NCBI GenBank assembly: GCA_022432975.1
Contig: CM039512.1
Location: 7,514,858-7,578,857 of the forward strand
Length of the DNA stretch: 64,000 bases
Direction of reading: 5' to 3'
DNA from: Begonia masoniana
Lineage: Eukaryota; Streptophyta; Magnoliopsida; Cucurbitales; Begoniaceae
Part shown: positions 1 through 11,744 of the stretch, piece after piece
Layout of the letters: each line of letters begins with the position of its first letter
How positions within the stretch are numbered: the first letter of the stretch is position 1
Notes under the pieces: generated by a model
Databases searched by the model: none
The model's input: the letters and a program-made list of their open reading frames with translations, nothing else
What the model was told of the DNA's origin: nothing
Program-made: the position numbers and the translations under genes

Positions 1-776
1 ATAACAATAAAACAACACAATAAAACTGCACAAAATGTTACGAAAATGATAAAGAAGAAATCACAAACAAATTGCTCTCGGTCACGCTTTAAGAGTCTCC
101 CAAAGCAGAACGAAAATTTTATTTTTTGTTTTCATGTTTTGAATTTAAGTACCCTCTACCAAAGATGTGAAAAACCAAATAAAAAAAGTCAAAAAACAGA
201 GAGTTGTTCCTCTGGCCAAACACAAAAAACAGAACGATCGTACCCGGTTCCTAGTGGGAGAAAGAATAGTAGAAGCGTCAGCTAGAGAGTTGAGATTCAA
301 GAAGTTGTTAGGGGAAGCGAATGAGATTGGTTGTCGGCTGCCTAGAGAGCTTCAGACTTGGGAGAAGAAGAAATTACTTAGGGCTTCTAATTGAGAACTT
401 CTCAGTTTTAAGTAAGAAGTAGAAATTAGAACTAGAAGTAGAAAACTGAACCAATTAGGGCTTGATCGGTTCAGCCCGGTTACTGTCGGTAATGAATGAT
501 CCAAATAAAAAATCGAACCAATAAATTCGGTTCTTACAAGATAGAACCGCATTTCAGTTTTATTTTTCTCAAAATCGACCAGAACCGGACCGATTTCACC
601 GTTTTCAGTCCTGTTCGATTTTGCTCACCCTTATTCGGTCTGTTGCCGATGGCCATAACACATCTATCTCTCTGCAATAAAGCCTTAATTTTTAATTTTC
701 ATAGTGAGAAATTATTTCCAATGAATTTTTCAATTTCAAACTTTCCCACCATAATAACGAGGCTTTGATACCACTT
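1..776. other. Left-edge intergenic stretch, no supported gene
   Basis: Short ORFs here are not conserved-looking and lack splice or domain signals. Positions 450-640 are rich in GGTTC/AACCG words of the kind seen in degenerate hAT-type MITEs, and a GCTCACCCTTA terminus-like word lies near 626-636. I could not find the opposite terminus or a target duplication, so this is only a hint. Just before 777 the sequence TTTGATACCACT is the reverse complement of an initiator-Met primer-binding site. Confidence 0.3.
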
Positions 777-1620
777 GTTGGGAATAATAATCGGTGGGAG
801 CAATAATAATGTCGCCGCTGTAAAACGTGCAAAGTATTAATTAGGATAATTCCTATGAAAGATTGTATTGGACAATCTCTTAAATAGAATTACATTTCCA
901 AGTAAGTTCCCACGAAAGACTTGAGGGGTCACAAACGGTCTCACTTAAATTTCAGTCTCCTAGACAGAAATTCGCTAACACAATACAATTATACCACTAA
1001 ATAAGCGGTACGAGAAACAATAGTAGATCCGATCAAAAAAATACAAAGAATATTTTCTCACACCGTAAAAATATAACGGCCAAGAAGTACGAGAAATAAT
1101 AGCTAAAATGAACACCAATAATTTTTACATGGAAACCTAAATCAGGAAAAAACCACGAGGACCAAGTCCAGAAAGATCTCACTATGGAAAATAGAATTTA
1201 CAATATTTTTTTAGATATCGAATATTCTAGAAAATATTCGCTAAGAGAAATCACCACTCTTAGAATTCTCACTGTACTCAAAAGTATTTCACCTATTTTT
1301 CTCTCACCCTCTTTCTTTTCTCTTCCCCAAACTCTCTCTATTTTCTCTCCCTCTTCTCACAGAAGAAACTCTGTTCAGCTTCTCTTCGTTGCTGGGATAA
1401 ATTTTTCTTCATTATGAACTCTCTATTTATAGAGAGAGTTCCTCTCAAGAGGACAATCACTAGCAAGATCTGAAGATTTTGCTAAAGAGTGAGGTTTAGA
1501 AGATAAAAATTTCTTTTTGCACTTCATTGATGAAGTGGGTCCCTCATCATAATGGAAAGACCCCACATGGTGGAAGGGCGACCCACTCCCGAGTGATAGA
1601 GTTCACTATAAAGTAATCGC
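777..1620 (-). repeat. Possible LTR remnant, minus orientation
   Basis: The block starts with TGTTGGG directly after the reverse complement of a TGGTATCAAAG primer-binding site, which is the arrangement expected at the end of a minus-strand element's 5' LTR. A minus-strand TATA-like word (TATAAATAG) lies at about 1420-1432. The right boundary is a guess, because I found no second LTR, no CA/TG partner end and no target duplication. It could instead be a chance match in repetitive DNA. Confidence 0.3.
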
Positions 1621-3576
1621 TTTCAAACCCGACTTTGTTGCAGCACAATAACAGATCGTCGTAGGAACCCATGACAATGATAGGATCGTAACCGTGCCAG
1701 CGTAATCCAAGAAGAATTCAATAGAAAATCCATACACTTGAATTTCGGCAACCCAAAACAAACAACGAATTGTTTCTTGTTGTTGGTTAGGGAATCTTGA
1801 AGGAGAAGCCCCACCGAATGATCCTTTTTCGATGGATTGTGATGGCGTTCGAAAAGTTTGATAAAGTAAGGAGAGGTAGTGATAGAAAGCCACCCCTTGG
1901 AGATATGCACCTAGACTAGAAAACAGAGCATAAAGGGAGGCGGCAAATGATTTCCTTGATTAAGACGTCATGAAGTTTATCGAAAGACCCTTCTTCTGAA
2001 AGATCAGAGGACCGTATCTAGAGCTTCACAGGTGGTGGTTCCATAGACTATATAGAAAGTTTTTTCATTTTGTTTGCAAATCCTATCAACTTTTTTCTCA
2101 AGTCCATCGGAATGAATGAAATTTTGAAAAAGATGAAGGCTAATTTGATTTCAATCTTCTTTGAACTTGGAGATTGAAACTTTACAATCTCCAACTCTTG
2201 TATACATACTACAATAGGATTTCTACCTCCTATGACTAGAAAAAACTGTGTTGTATGGATAATTTCTATTTTCAAAATTTTAAACAAAATCCTGGTAGCT
2301 AGTAAGTTGGGTAATTATTAAATTCACTCTCAAAGTATGAAGTGATTAACAAACTAGAACTTAAAGTATTTTTGCTAACAAAGTCACTCTTAAAGTATGT
2401 ATATGTTAATAAAATAGCCCCTTCTGATGTGCCATGTGTATCGGTCACTAGGTCACAAACCAAGTGGCTCACTAACCATCTTAATTTCTTTTCTTTTGTA
2501 GCGAAAGACCTTCATGAAGAATTGGAAGAGGCTTCCTCATCTTGAGACAAAGATAAGCCCAAGTTTATGCTAGTTTGGGTGCCAACGAAGGAAGAGACCG
2601 AAGCACTTGAGACCACGACCATCTAACCATTGTGGGATGAACTACTATCTCATTGGAGACTTGGAGACTATTCTTTTTGGATTCCTTTTTCTATCCTTAT
2701 TATTATTTGATATTTTCTTATCGGATTTAAGCCATGTACCTTTTCATGTTGGACTATTTTGTGGGAAATCTCACTTGGTTTAACCTAAAAGGTCGAGTGT
2801 GTGTCTGTGTTTGTTTTTGTGTTGACTTTTTAGATGTTTGTAAACTTGTAATTGGTTATCCATGAGCCCTAATTTTCTCTTGAGATGTAGATAAGCTTCA
2901 CTTAGGGTTCAAAGCAGCCATGTTTTATTGATTAAGAAAAAAACTCCTTTGTTTGGAACACTTCCCTTACGAGTACACAATTTTTGATTGTTACCATCTG
3001 ATTTACCTTGTGTGAAAACAAGTTGTATTCGAGTTTCGTGAGCTTGATCGAATACTCTTATTCATGCTACTTTCTCATTACTTTTCCTGAGTAGTGAAAT
3101 CTTTAGTAAAGTGACACAAAATTGGAGTGCCCCTCTAGCAAATGTGGTCATGGAAGTCAATAGGTGCAATTTTAACACCTATTCAGACCAATTTGGTTAC
3201 TACATCAATAACTCTTCTTCCACAAGGATTTTGGCTACGATTTTTGGAGGAAGTATTCTTCACATCTAGAGCAAGGTGCTATCCAAAAATCACATCTCAG
3301 AGCATCCATATTGATGGAGATATTGCTTTCCCAAGTGTATCCTAGGCTAAGTGATTCCATGTCCTACCATCTACGCCATATTTGCAATAACTTCTTATTC
3401 CCTCGGCTTTTGGTCGAAATATTTAGAGGTTTTCTTATTGAGATCTTGGAGCAGCTTCTGTCCAAATTTCACAAGGGAATGTGCTCTCAGACAAAGACCC
3501 CTTGCTGTCCGCATAAGCCAAGAACCAGTCATGGTATAATTTGTGATTGTGTGGAAACAAGAAAAATATGAAATTG
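1621..3576. other. Intergenic DNA, nothing recognised
   Basis: Both strands hold only short ORFs (up to 95 codons) without recognisable domains. A T/G-rich stretch at about 2650-3110 resembles LTR leader sequence in composition, but there are no paired ends. I see no host gene here. Confidence 0.5.
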
Positions 3577-4034
3577 ACAGAGATTATCAGTTGTCTTAGA
3601 CAAAAAAGCTACTAAGGTTCAGAAATGGTAGTGAGGTCATAGATAAGCAAGTTTGTAAAGATTTGGACGACCATGGTCGGGGTAGAAAAAGCTATGTGTA
3701 CAATCTTTACATATCATGGGTGGGGGGTCGAGTTTTTATGTGGTAGGAGAGAATGATGCAAAGTAACCTATTTCACAAATATTTCCTAATAAGCATTTCT
3801 TATTTTAATTTATTTTCGCATTTATTGGCTTTATTTAATTTCCTAAATTATAGGAAACTAGACTCTTTTTAATTTGGTTGTATTTTGGGATTCCCGATTC
3901 AATTATTATTTATATTCTAGTTTCTATATAATTGTGATTGTGTATGAGTTAGTGTTTAGTCGCATCCCGCTACGTCATGAATTCACCATTTTTGCAAAAA
4001 ACCTCAAGTCCTTTAGGCAAATTCGAGGTAGTTT
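3577..4034. repeat. Dispersed repeat, copy 1
   Basis: This stretch is repeated with small changes at 6588-6914. Shared landmarks in order are GGTAGTGAGGTCATAGATAA, GACCATGGTCGGGGTA, TTTTTATGTGGTAGGAGAGA, CGCATTTATTGGCTTTATTT and CAAAAAACCTCA. Copy 1 has about 100 extra bases in the middle. A more distant relative lies at 11390-11580. No coding content is evident. Confidence 0.75.
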
Positions 4035-6587
4035 TGTCAGGACCTGATCTCAATCATTGGGTCGAAACCGGGCCTTGACGAGCCGCCGACATGATTCCTG
4101 AGGTGGGAACAAAATTCGATTTCACTTTTACATGGATCCGTTTGTATTTTTATCAATTGACCATTTCTTGAACCCGATATCCTAAATTAAAATATTTCCA
4201 ATAACCTCCAAACAATATTTATACTATACATTCAAATATTTACAACAAAGTTTTTACATCCTCATTAGAGTACTCCACAAAAGCTATTACAGAATAACTA
4301 GGTCACACACACGTGACCGTTCAAAAGGAGTTTATGCATAATAAAACTAAAATCTCTATCTCATCTCAAAAAGAAAAACCATCTACCTCGATGGCTCGCA
4401 TAAGCCTCTTTATCAACTTTATATTGTCTTTGCTTTACCGTCACTGTGAACGTTCTCGATATTTAAAAAATATCCACATAATGAGCTTTACGCCCAGCAA
4501 ATAAATTTAGCAGTTAGAATAGTTAACTCATACTCTATCCACACTATCAAGACCATTCTTCATCCTCCACATAACAGAGATTATATTAAAATCCAAATTT
4601 TAAAACAATCATATTTTGAAAGCCATGTAATTTTTATAAAATGTATGCAAGTTTGTATTCTACCTTTTTAAAATCTATTAACCACTGTTCAAAGCCATTT
4701 TCAATAATTAAATCAATCAAATGCAAATATAAACAAGTTTGCACGATTTAAAACTATTTTTTAAGCAATTTTTTTTTTAACATTCAATTGTAAATGTCAA
4801 GATGCACTTCACTCCAACCCGACTTCACATGACCATCACAGACCTCTACAAGTTTCCTGACTTTCTTTGGTAGGGCTGTAGAATTCCTATTGCATTGCTT
4901 CCTTTCGAGGTTTAGAGACTTTCAACCCAAAGAGAATATATAGTTAATCTTCTACTTAGTTTCATAGTCATAATCATTGCACACAAAGAGACAAGTCCAA
5001 TCCATTGGGTTTCTGTGTTACCAAGACTTCCAACTTCCTCATTCCTAAAATGCATGCTTTAAAACGTTTATAAAGCAAATGATATGTACGTTTAAAATAA
5101 CGCAACTCACCCATGCAATTGATATTTAAAACCAATAGTTCAATTCAAAATAAACTTCATTTTCAAAATTGTACGTTTAAATATTTGTATAAAATTAGAA
5201 ATAAACAATTTTCACAATTCATTATCCAATTGGCATAAAAACGATATCAATTAATTACTTCAATCCATCAAATCTCAACTAATCATAATAATTTCTAAAT
5301 CTATCCAGAACCAAGGCAAAAATTTGAACTATCTTCACCTAATAATGCAATAAAGTCTAAACTAACTATTTTAAACGATAGATTTACTTACCTTATATCC
5401 TTAAAACAATTTATAGCAACTTGAAAACCTATAACGCATGCATTATACCATTAGCATCCAATTTATAATGGTTTAGAACATAATATAACCAATTAAACCA
5501 TTTCATATATTAACTTTGGAATATGACCAATATTTTATATTAACTTCAAAAATTCATAACTCAATGTATCCATATCCAATTTGACCGATTTCAGGGGCTA
5601 CGGTTTTGTTGAGGTGTCTATTATATCCTTCTAAAACAGTTTAACAAGATAAAATCGTGAAAAGGTCTAAGAACACTAAAACCATAACATGCCAAGAATA
5701 CTCTTTACAGTTTTTGTCTCAACCTTAAAAAATCACAACATTAAATATATTTATCCAAATGCATCAATTCAAAAGCCTATAGTTCACACAATGAGTCTAC
5801 TTTAACATGCCAACCCCCTCCCCCCCCCCCCCCCCCCCCCAATTTTTCAACATACTTGTACAATTTGGTAATTTCTTCCATTTCAACCCATAAATAAGTT
5901 TCACAATCAGATTATACATCAAACAAGCTAAGAAGTTGAGCATTGCAACTAAATTTTTCGGGTATCCATTTCAAGTTTATCAATCATCTACAAAACTCAA
6001 CAAAATCAACACTCCTTCAACATTTAACTAATAAAACTTCATAAATCTTAATGAAAATCCACCTTACCTTAAATCTTCAGAGGGAGAGAGAGAGAGAGTT
6101 TCGTGGGAAGCTTCAAAGAGGGAACAAGAGAAGGAGAGAGAGTGTGTGTGTGTGTGTGATTTTCGTGGGTCTAAGGCATCACGAAGAGGAAGATTGAATA
6201 AAGTGGGTGTTTGGAGTTCAATTGACATTTAACTTCAATTAATAAGAATAATAAGAAGGTAGGTACAAAACTCATGAGGTGTCATCACATGAGTTAAAGT
6301 AATTTTCACTTATCTCTTTCCTAACTATGGTTAATCCCATTTGTTTTTTTCCCTCAAATTTACTTTTCAATTCTTCATCTAATTAAATACACTATAATAA
6401 AATTCCACTACTAATAATCAATCATAATTTAGTATAAATTATTATGTGCTTAAAATAAATTGTATGTTAAATTTTTCATCTTAATGTATCATTTCTTCAA
6501 TACAACTTATGTTTACATATTTTTTTCATATAAAATATCATTTATTACATCATTGACCAAAATGTAATAAAAGTTCGAACCATTACA
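4035..6587 (-). mobile_element. Solo-LTR-like block of a gypsy element
   Basis: The block runs from TGTCAGGACCTG to CCATTACA, i.e. TG...CA ends whose minus-strand reading opens TGTAATGG and closes CCTGACA, like the Tekay-type LTRs further right. It is non-coding and about 2.55 kb long. Near the minus-strand leader it holds a GA run (about 6083-6097) and a GT run (about 6141-6157). No target duplication is visible (AGTTT on the left, ACTAC on the right), so it may result from recombination between two insertions, or the ends may be misjudged. Confidence 0.5.
5820..5840. repeat. Poly(C) run, 21 nt
   Basis: An uninterrupted run of 21 C follows a CCCCCT stretch, inside the solo-LTR-like block. 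Homopolymers of this length are error-prone in sequencing, so the exact length is uncertain. Confidence 0.9.
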
Positions 6588-6914
6588 ACTACTAGGGTTC
6601 AAAAATGGTAGTGAGGTCATAGATAAACAAGTTTGTAAAGATTTGAATGACCATGGTCGGGGTAAAAAAAGCTACATGCACAATCTTTACATATCATTGG
6701 TGGGGGTTCGAGTTTTTATGTGGTAGGAGAGAATGATGCAAAGCAATCTATTTCACAAATATTTCCTATTTTAAATTATTTTCGCATTTATTGGCTTTAT
6801 TTAATTTCCATAATTGTGATTGTGTATGAGTTGGTGTTCAATCGCATCCCGTTGCCTCATGAATTCACCATTACTGCAAAAAACCTCAGGTCCTTTAGGC
6901 AAATTTGAGGTAGT
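6588..6914. repeat. Dispersed repeat, copy 2
   Basis: Second copy of the repeat at 3577-4034, in the same orientation, beginning at CTACTAGGGTTC immediately after the solo-LTR-like block and ending at the GGCAAATTTGAGGTAG landmark. It lacks about 100 bases present in copy 1. Confidence 0.75.
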
Positions 6915-7111
6915 TCGATCGTATTTTAGCTGAATCTTCATTCTTCTGGTCTTCCATGGAGGTTTGAAAAGATAAGATAGGAAACCGGAGAGACACATTT
7001 GGAAAGAACCCTTTATTGTTCAACAGAGATTTTGGAAAAACGAAGAGGGAATAGGAGACCGGAGACGACGGAGAAGAGTTGAGGTTGCAGTCTATAGTGG
7101 AATTATTATTT

Positions 7112-8011
7112 AGAAAAAAGTCCAATTTAGCCCCCAACGTATGGGGTGAATGGTCAATTGGCCCCTAACATTTATTTTTTACCCAATCAGCCCCTATCGT
7201 TGACGTCATTCGCAATTCGACCTCCCGTCAATTTTTCCTTTAAAGTTGACATGTGCTCTGCACGTGCCCTTCAAAATTCTCAAACTACCATTTCTCCTCT
7301 CTCTCTCTCTCTTTCTAAGTTACACAACAAATAGTGAGAAAGTGGTGTTTCTGAATGAGAGGCCTATATCGAAGCCATTTAGAGGCTCGGGAAAATTTTG
7401 CAACAACTGCGATAGAAGCCACCAACCTCAATTTTCCTTCTGTTCTCTCTCTTGCAAGGTTTTTCCATTTCCACGAATTCCCATCTCCGCCATTTTTGCT
7501 TCCTCTTCTTCTCTCACTAAACTATCTTCATCTTTTTCAGATTCATTACCTGATTACCAGCGAAAACAGAATCCAACACGACCTCCATGGTTGTGATTTT
7601 TCTCCGTCTTCTACCAGAAAATGTGCCAGCCATAACTTCTCTGACTCGGACTTTGACTCACCGGGGTCTCTATCTTCGTCGACTAGAGGCTCGTTGATTA
7701 TTCGCATGACGTTGAGGCTGCGATCACTCCGGCATCTATTGTAGCTTGTCGTTGTGAATCATTGAAATACGCAGGGTCGGGTGAAATTCGTTGGTTCGTT
7801 TGAGACAAGGAAGGGAGGGAGGGAGAGGAAAAAGGTAGTTTGAAAATTTTGAAGGGCGCATACAGAGCACATGTCAAATTTAAAAAGATATTTGACGAGA
7901 GGAGTCGAATTGCAAACGACGTCAACTATAGGGGCTGATTGGGTCAAAAATAAACGTTAGAGACCAATTGACCATTCACCTCATACATTCGGAACTAAAT
8001 TGAACTTTTTC
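7112..8011 (+). mobile_element. Nonautonomous Mutator-like element (Pack-MULE type)
   Basis: The 900-bp element has long terminal inverted repeats of about 190 bp (roughly 7112-7306 and 7826-8011). The outer end reads AAAAAAGTCCAATTTAG on the left and the reverse complement of a near-identical word on the right. It is flanked by a perfect 9-bp direct repeat, TTATTATTT (7103-7111 and 8012-8020), the size made by Mutator-family transposases. It encodes no transposase. The interior carries gene-like sequence resembling a PLATZ protein (see 7333-7458). Its right end lies about 475 bp upstream of the SNF7 start codon, so it sits in or beside that gene's promoter. Confidence 0.88.
7333..7458 (+). 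pseudogene. Captured PLATZ zinc-binding gene fragment
   Basis: The frame encodes 42 residues with the pattern VVFLNERP, then a CxxCDRS motif, then FCSLSCK, which is the end of the plant PLATZ (plant AT-rich sequence and zinc-binding) domain. PLATZ proteins bind A/T-rich DNA and repress transcription. The frame ends in AAG followed by GT, matching the place where I expect an exon border in PLATZ genes. A TTTTTCAG acceptor at 7540 would open an in-phase continuation with a DSDFDSPGSLSSS-like acidic/serine tail to a stop at 7744. The first half of the domain is missing, so it is a fragment carried by the surrounding Mutator-like element, not a working gene. Family assignment is from memory of the motif. 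Confidence 0.72.
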
Positions 8012-8074
8012 TTATTATTTAATTTTATTTCCTGCCCAAAACGCAAGAAGTTTAGTCGTTTAGAGCTGGGGCTA

Positions 8075-8111
8075 GTGGGTCCCAAGCAAATAACTTCGTT
8101 TAGTGGGACCC
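8075..8111 (+). promoter_or_regulatory. Paired GTGGGNCCC sites upstream of SNF7
   Basis: GTGGGTCCC (8075-8083) and GTGGGACCC (8103-8111) lie 28 bp apart. Both contain GTGGGNCC, the class I TCP transcription-factor consensus. They fall in the short interval between the Mutator-like element and the probable SNF7 5' leader. Binding is inferred from consensus only. Confidence 0.35.
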
Positions 8112-8307
8112 GTTCTATTGTGGAGCAATCAATGGACACCACGTATACAGACGACGACTCCGACAACGACGTGAAAGAAAGGGAAGGAAGCTGAATCTCA
8201 ATCTCATCTTCAGCACCCAAACAATAATTTCTCAGATCCTTCCATTATCTTTTTCTTTTTTTCGACTGAATTTTCTTCCGCCGATCGCTTTCTCTCCTCG
8301 ATTTCAG

Positions 8308-8452
8308 GTTTTATTTTCTACAATTCTAGTCTTTAGTGATGGAATTGCTTTGTAGTGAGAAAATGGCTTATTTTGATCGGTTTAGGGATTCGGTTATGTG
8401 CCTGTGGAAGTTTCGGTCTGATTTTATGCTGATTATTGTTGTTTGGTTGCAG
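8308..8452 (+). other. Probable 5'-UTR intron of SNF7
   Basis: A pyrimidine-rich leader ends in TTTCAG followed by GTTTTATT (donor at 8308). A TGGTTGCAG acceptor ends at 8452, 35 bp before the start codon. Leader introns of this kind are common in plant housekeeping genes. The transcription start is not defined by the sequence but is likely near 8150-8250. Confidence 0.55.
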
Positions 8453-8487
8453 AAGGCGATTAGAGTTGTAATTTCAAGAGATCGACC

Positions 8488-10222
8488 ATGTTTAACAGAC
8501 TCTTTGGCAAACCTAAGCAGGAAGCTAATGCCCTAAGCACGCTCGACAAGTTGAACGAGGTATTATCAATTATTCGTTTTGATTTTTGTCTATTTATGGG
8601 AAATTTCTTTTTCTTTTATTGATCTTACAGATTGTCATTCATGATCTTCATGTTCTTGGTGGATTGTGGAATTTGTTTCGACTTTTTTCTTCTATGGTTC
8701 GGAAATTGTGTTTGAACTCTATGGTATATGAGGATGGGTTTATTCCTCGTGTTGAGAAAACAAAGCTTTTCTTGTAATTTAGTATTCCCGGCTGAATGAA
8801 AGTGAAATCTTAGCACAGCCAAGAATTCCGGACGATGTTGATTAATACACTAGTCATAGACCATATTGATGCGTATTTGAGTGACCTAATATGATCGTGT
8901 GTTTCATATAGAAGATAAAAAGTACATATTTTGTGACGAGTTTATCATAGTTGCTTCCGTACATTCTGTTTGCGTTTTGGTTTTTAATCAACTTCTCGTA
9001 CTTTTTAATAAAATGGTACAGACACTTGAAATGCTTGAGAAAAAAGAGAAAGTGCTCGTGAAGAAAGCTTCTGGAGAGGTTGAAAAGGCCAAGGAGTTCA
9101 CCAGAGCAAAGAATAAACGGGGTATGATCGCAATTGTTGCTCACTATCTGTTCAGGAGATGGTGCCTTTTATAGTTGACATAATCTATGATAAGTTTTGC
9201 TATACTAAAGATCCGTTTGTTCAGATAATATTTTCTCTTACTTTATGGTTGCGTGATAGTTATTTATATTATTCTTCAGCGGCCATACAATGTTTGAAAA
9301 GAAAGAGGCTATACGAACAACAAATAGAGCAGCTTGGAAATTTCCAACTACGCATTCACGATCAGGTGACTTTTAGTTACATTACACTTTTGAATGTACA
9401 TTTGTTTGTGTCTATATGCACATTTTATTGGACATAGTCAGTGTACAATTAATATGTCTATCATATTGCAGATGATAATGTTAGAAGGTGCAAAAGCAAC
9501 AACTGAGACTGTGGATGCTTTGAGAACTGGAGCAGCTGCAATGAAGGCAATGCAGAAAGCAACGTAAGTGAAAATAATTTGTTTTTGAACTTCGCAAGAG
9601 TCGTGGATTCAGTTGTATTTTCTAGGAAACTTGTTTTACTAAATTAAGAATGTAAAGATTGCTCCGTCGTATCAATTATGGGAACTAATTTTGCACCAAA
9701 CTGTTAGGTTCCCACTATTGTGATCTAACACAAGGAAAGAACTGTGTAGCCAAAACAGAGAATCTTAATTTATTGTTTGGTTTAGAATGATGTTGAAATG
9801 TCTAGAAAGATATCCTGTTACAAGTGAATCTTGTCGATGTTTCAGGAATATTGATGATGTGGATAAGACCATGGATGAAATCAATGAACAAACAGAAAAC
9901 ATGAAGCAAATCCAAGAAGCATTATCAGCTCCCCTTGGCGCTGCTGCTGACTTTGATGAGGTTATTCTCATTCATTTTGTTTATTTATATTTCTGGGTTG
10001 ATTAAGGATTTAATGATATTGTTTTCCATGCAGGATGAGTTGGAAGCCGAACTTGAAGAGCTCGAAGGTGCCGAGTTGGAAGAACAGCTTCTTCAACCCG
10101 CAACAACAGCTCCTGCAGCTCCAATTCCAGTTCCAAGTGGCAAGGTACCTAATCGTCCTGCTCCACAGAGAACTGCAGAGGAAGATGAATTGGCAGCTTT
10201 GCAGGCTGAGATGGCACTTTGA
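8488..10222 (+). CDS. SNF7: SNF7/VPS32, ESCRT-III core subunit
   Basis: Six exons can be joined in phase with GT...AG introns: 8488-8559, 9022-9121, 9280-9365, 9472-9563, 9846-9960 and 10034-10222, giving 217 residues, the usual SNF7 length in plants. Exon 1 begins MFNRLFGKPKQEAN, the conserved N-terminus. Residues 1-120 form the basic helical core (KRKRLYEQQ near 65). NIDDVDKTMDEI near residue 118 and the acidic EDEL-rich C-terminal third form the autoinhibitory region, ending in the conserved LAALQAEMAL helix. SNF7 polymerises on endosome membranes, and VPS4 disassembles it after intralumenal vesicle scission. No frame damage is visible. Family identity is near certain; exon borders rest on splice consensus and protein continuity. 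Confidence 0.95.
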
Positions 10223-11744
10223 TTGGGTTAACTACAGGTTCTGATTCTAATCTTTAGATCTCATCTTTCATACACCCATTCTCTTGACGATTTTTCATTC
10301 TGATCCTCCCTCGAGAACTGAATTTTATTGGTTAAAATTTCGCAGGTTTGTAGTTGACCAAAATGAAAAGAAGGTTTGTAAAGAAATTATGAAGGATTTT
10401 CTAGAATGTTTACGGATGTGCATGTTCTAGGTGATACTACCGAGATAATGATGCTTAATTATCTGGGATTCTTATTCTGTGAGTGAGTTTAATGAATATA
10501 ACTCTTCTTTTGCTCCCCACTGAACTTTGTCCCAATTCTTTGTTATCAAGCCTACTATTCAACAAGAAGTGACATTATTATTGAGGTTTTTTACTCTTCT
10601 ACTCAACAAGAAATGATTTTTATTCGTATTTGCAAAGTACCAAGTGTTAACTTTGGTCGATCGCTGGTCGAGAATTATTGATTGGGCAATTTACATTTTT
10701 CCTAACATTTTATATATTCTCAAGTGACACTAAAATATACCTTGGGTTACTTAAAAATGTGTAAACATTAATTAATCTTATTGTAACGTTCTCAAACTTT
10801 ATTTAAGAGTAGGGCACACCAAACGTGGATCCCTGCTTCCCCCTCCCCAAACCACAACTATTCAAACCCTAATCTCTCGGACACGTATCCTATCACCTTT
10901 TTACTCCACCTCCCTCTCTCAATAAATAAAGGGTGAAAACCCTTCCTTTCTAGTTTCTTCTCAACACTCACCACGTCATTCTCAAACCACCTCAAAGTTT
11001 TGAAAACAACAATCAGTGAAGAAAACCGCTTCGTGTGCGAAATTCCAACAAAAGTTTACCAAGAAAGGATTTTCATAAATATGGGGAAATACTATTTTTG
11101 AAGAGAGATTTATTAGCGTTAAAACTTGATACTAACAATAAAATAGTTTGACTACGAAACTAATATCGTCCTCCAATGAAAACTTAGTCTTATACCTTCA
11201 CGAACTCAATTAAGTAAATATCTTATAGCTCTTACGTTACAAAACATAGTATAAAAATCTTATTTTTAGACCATATTTCTCTCATGGGTATTCTTTTCAT
11301 CTAGATTGGATAATCTTTTATTCATTCTATGTGCTGTGATATAACCTTGGTTAAAACAAAAAAGTATTGATATAATTTGTGTTGGTACCATGAAAAATTG
11401 TGAAATCTACGGATATTGGTCGGTTGCCTTAGACAAGAAAATTATTGGGGTCCATAAATGATAGTGAGATTATGAGTCGTTGAGTAGCCTACCGGCGGAA
11501 GGAACGTGACTATTTGAATTGACTTGACGAGAAAGCTGTTAGAGCCCAAAAACGATAGTGAGGTTGTGGGTCGATGAGTAGCCTATTGAGCGACAAAATT
11601 AATTATCTAAATTTAATTAATAATGTGGAATTGATAATATATTTTTCTTATGTAATGTTCTGGTTTTATTTACTGAGTATATCTCATTGTTAGTTGAAAA
11701 ATAATTTATCGCTGATTGAGAATCTTCCAATTGTCTTCGAGCAT
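10223..11744. other. SNF7 3' UTR and downstream intergenic DNA
   Basis: The SNF7 3' UTR probably extends a few hundred bases. From 10782 (TGTAACGTTC) the sequence looks like plus-orientation LTR leader DNA, with a TATA-like word at about 10921-10930 and an ACCCTTCC-type start region, but no closing end was found. Positions 11390-11580 hold two diverged copies of a GATAGTGAGGTT-containing unit related to the repeats at 3577 and 6588. No gene is supported. Confidence 0.5.

Noticed and set aside
46..394. Two overlapping lysine/serine-rich ORFs at the left edge
   Set aside because: There is no domain, splice context or conservation cue. Composition follows A-rich DNA.
8000..8194. 64-codon ORF just upstream of SNF7
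   Set aside because: It straddles the Mutator-like element end and the probable SNF7 promoter/leader and has no conserved motif; its D/S-rich tail is compositional.
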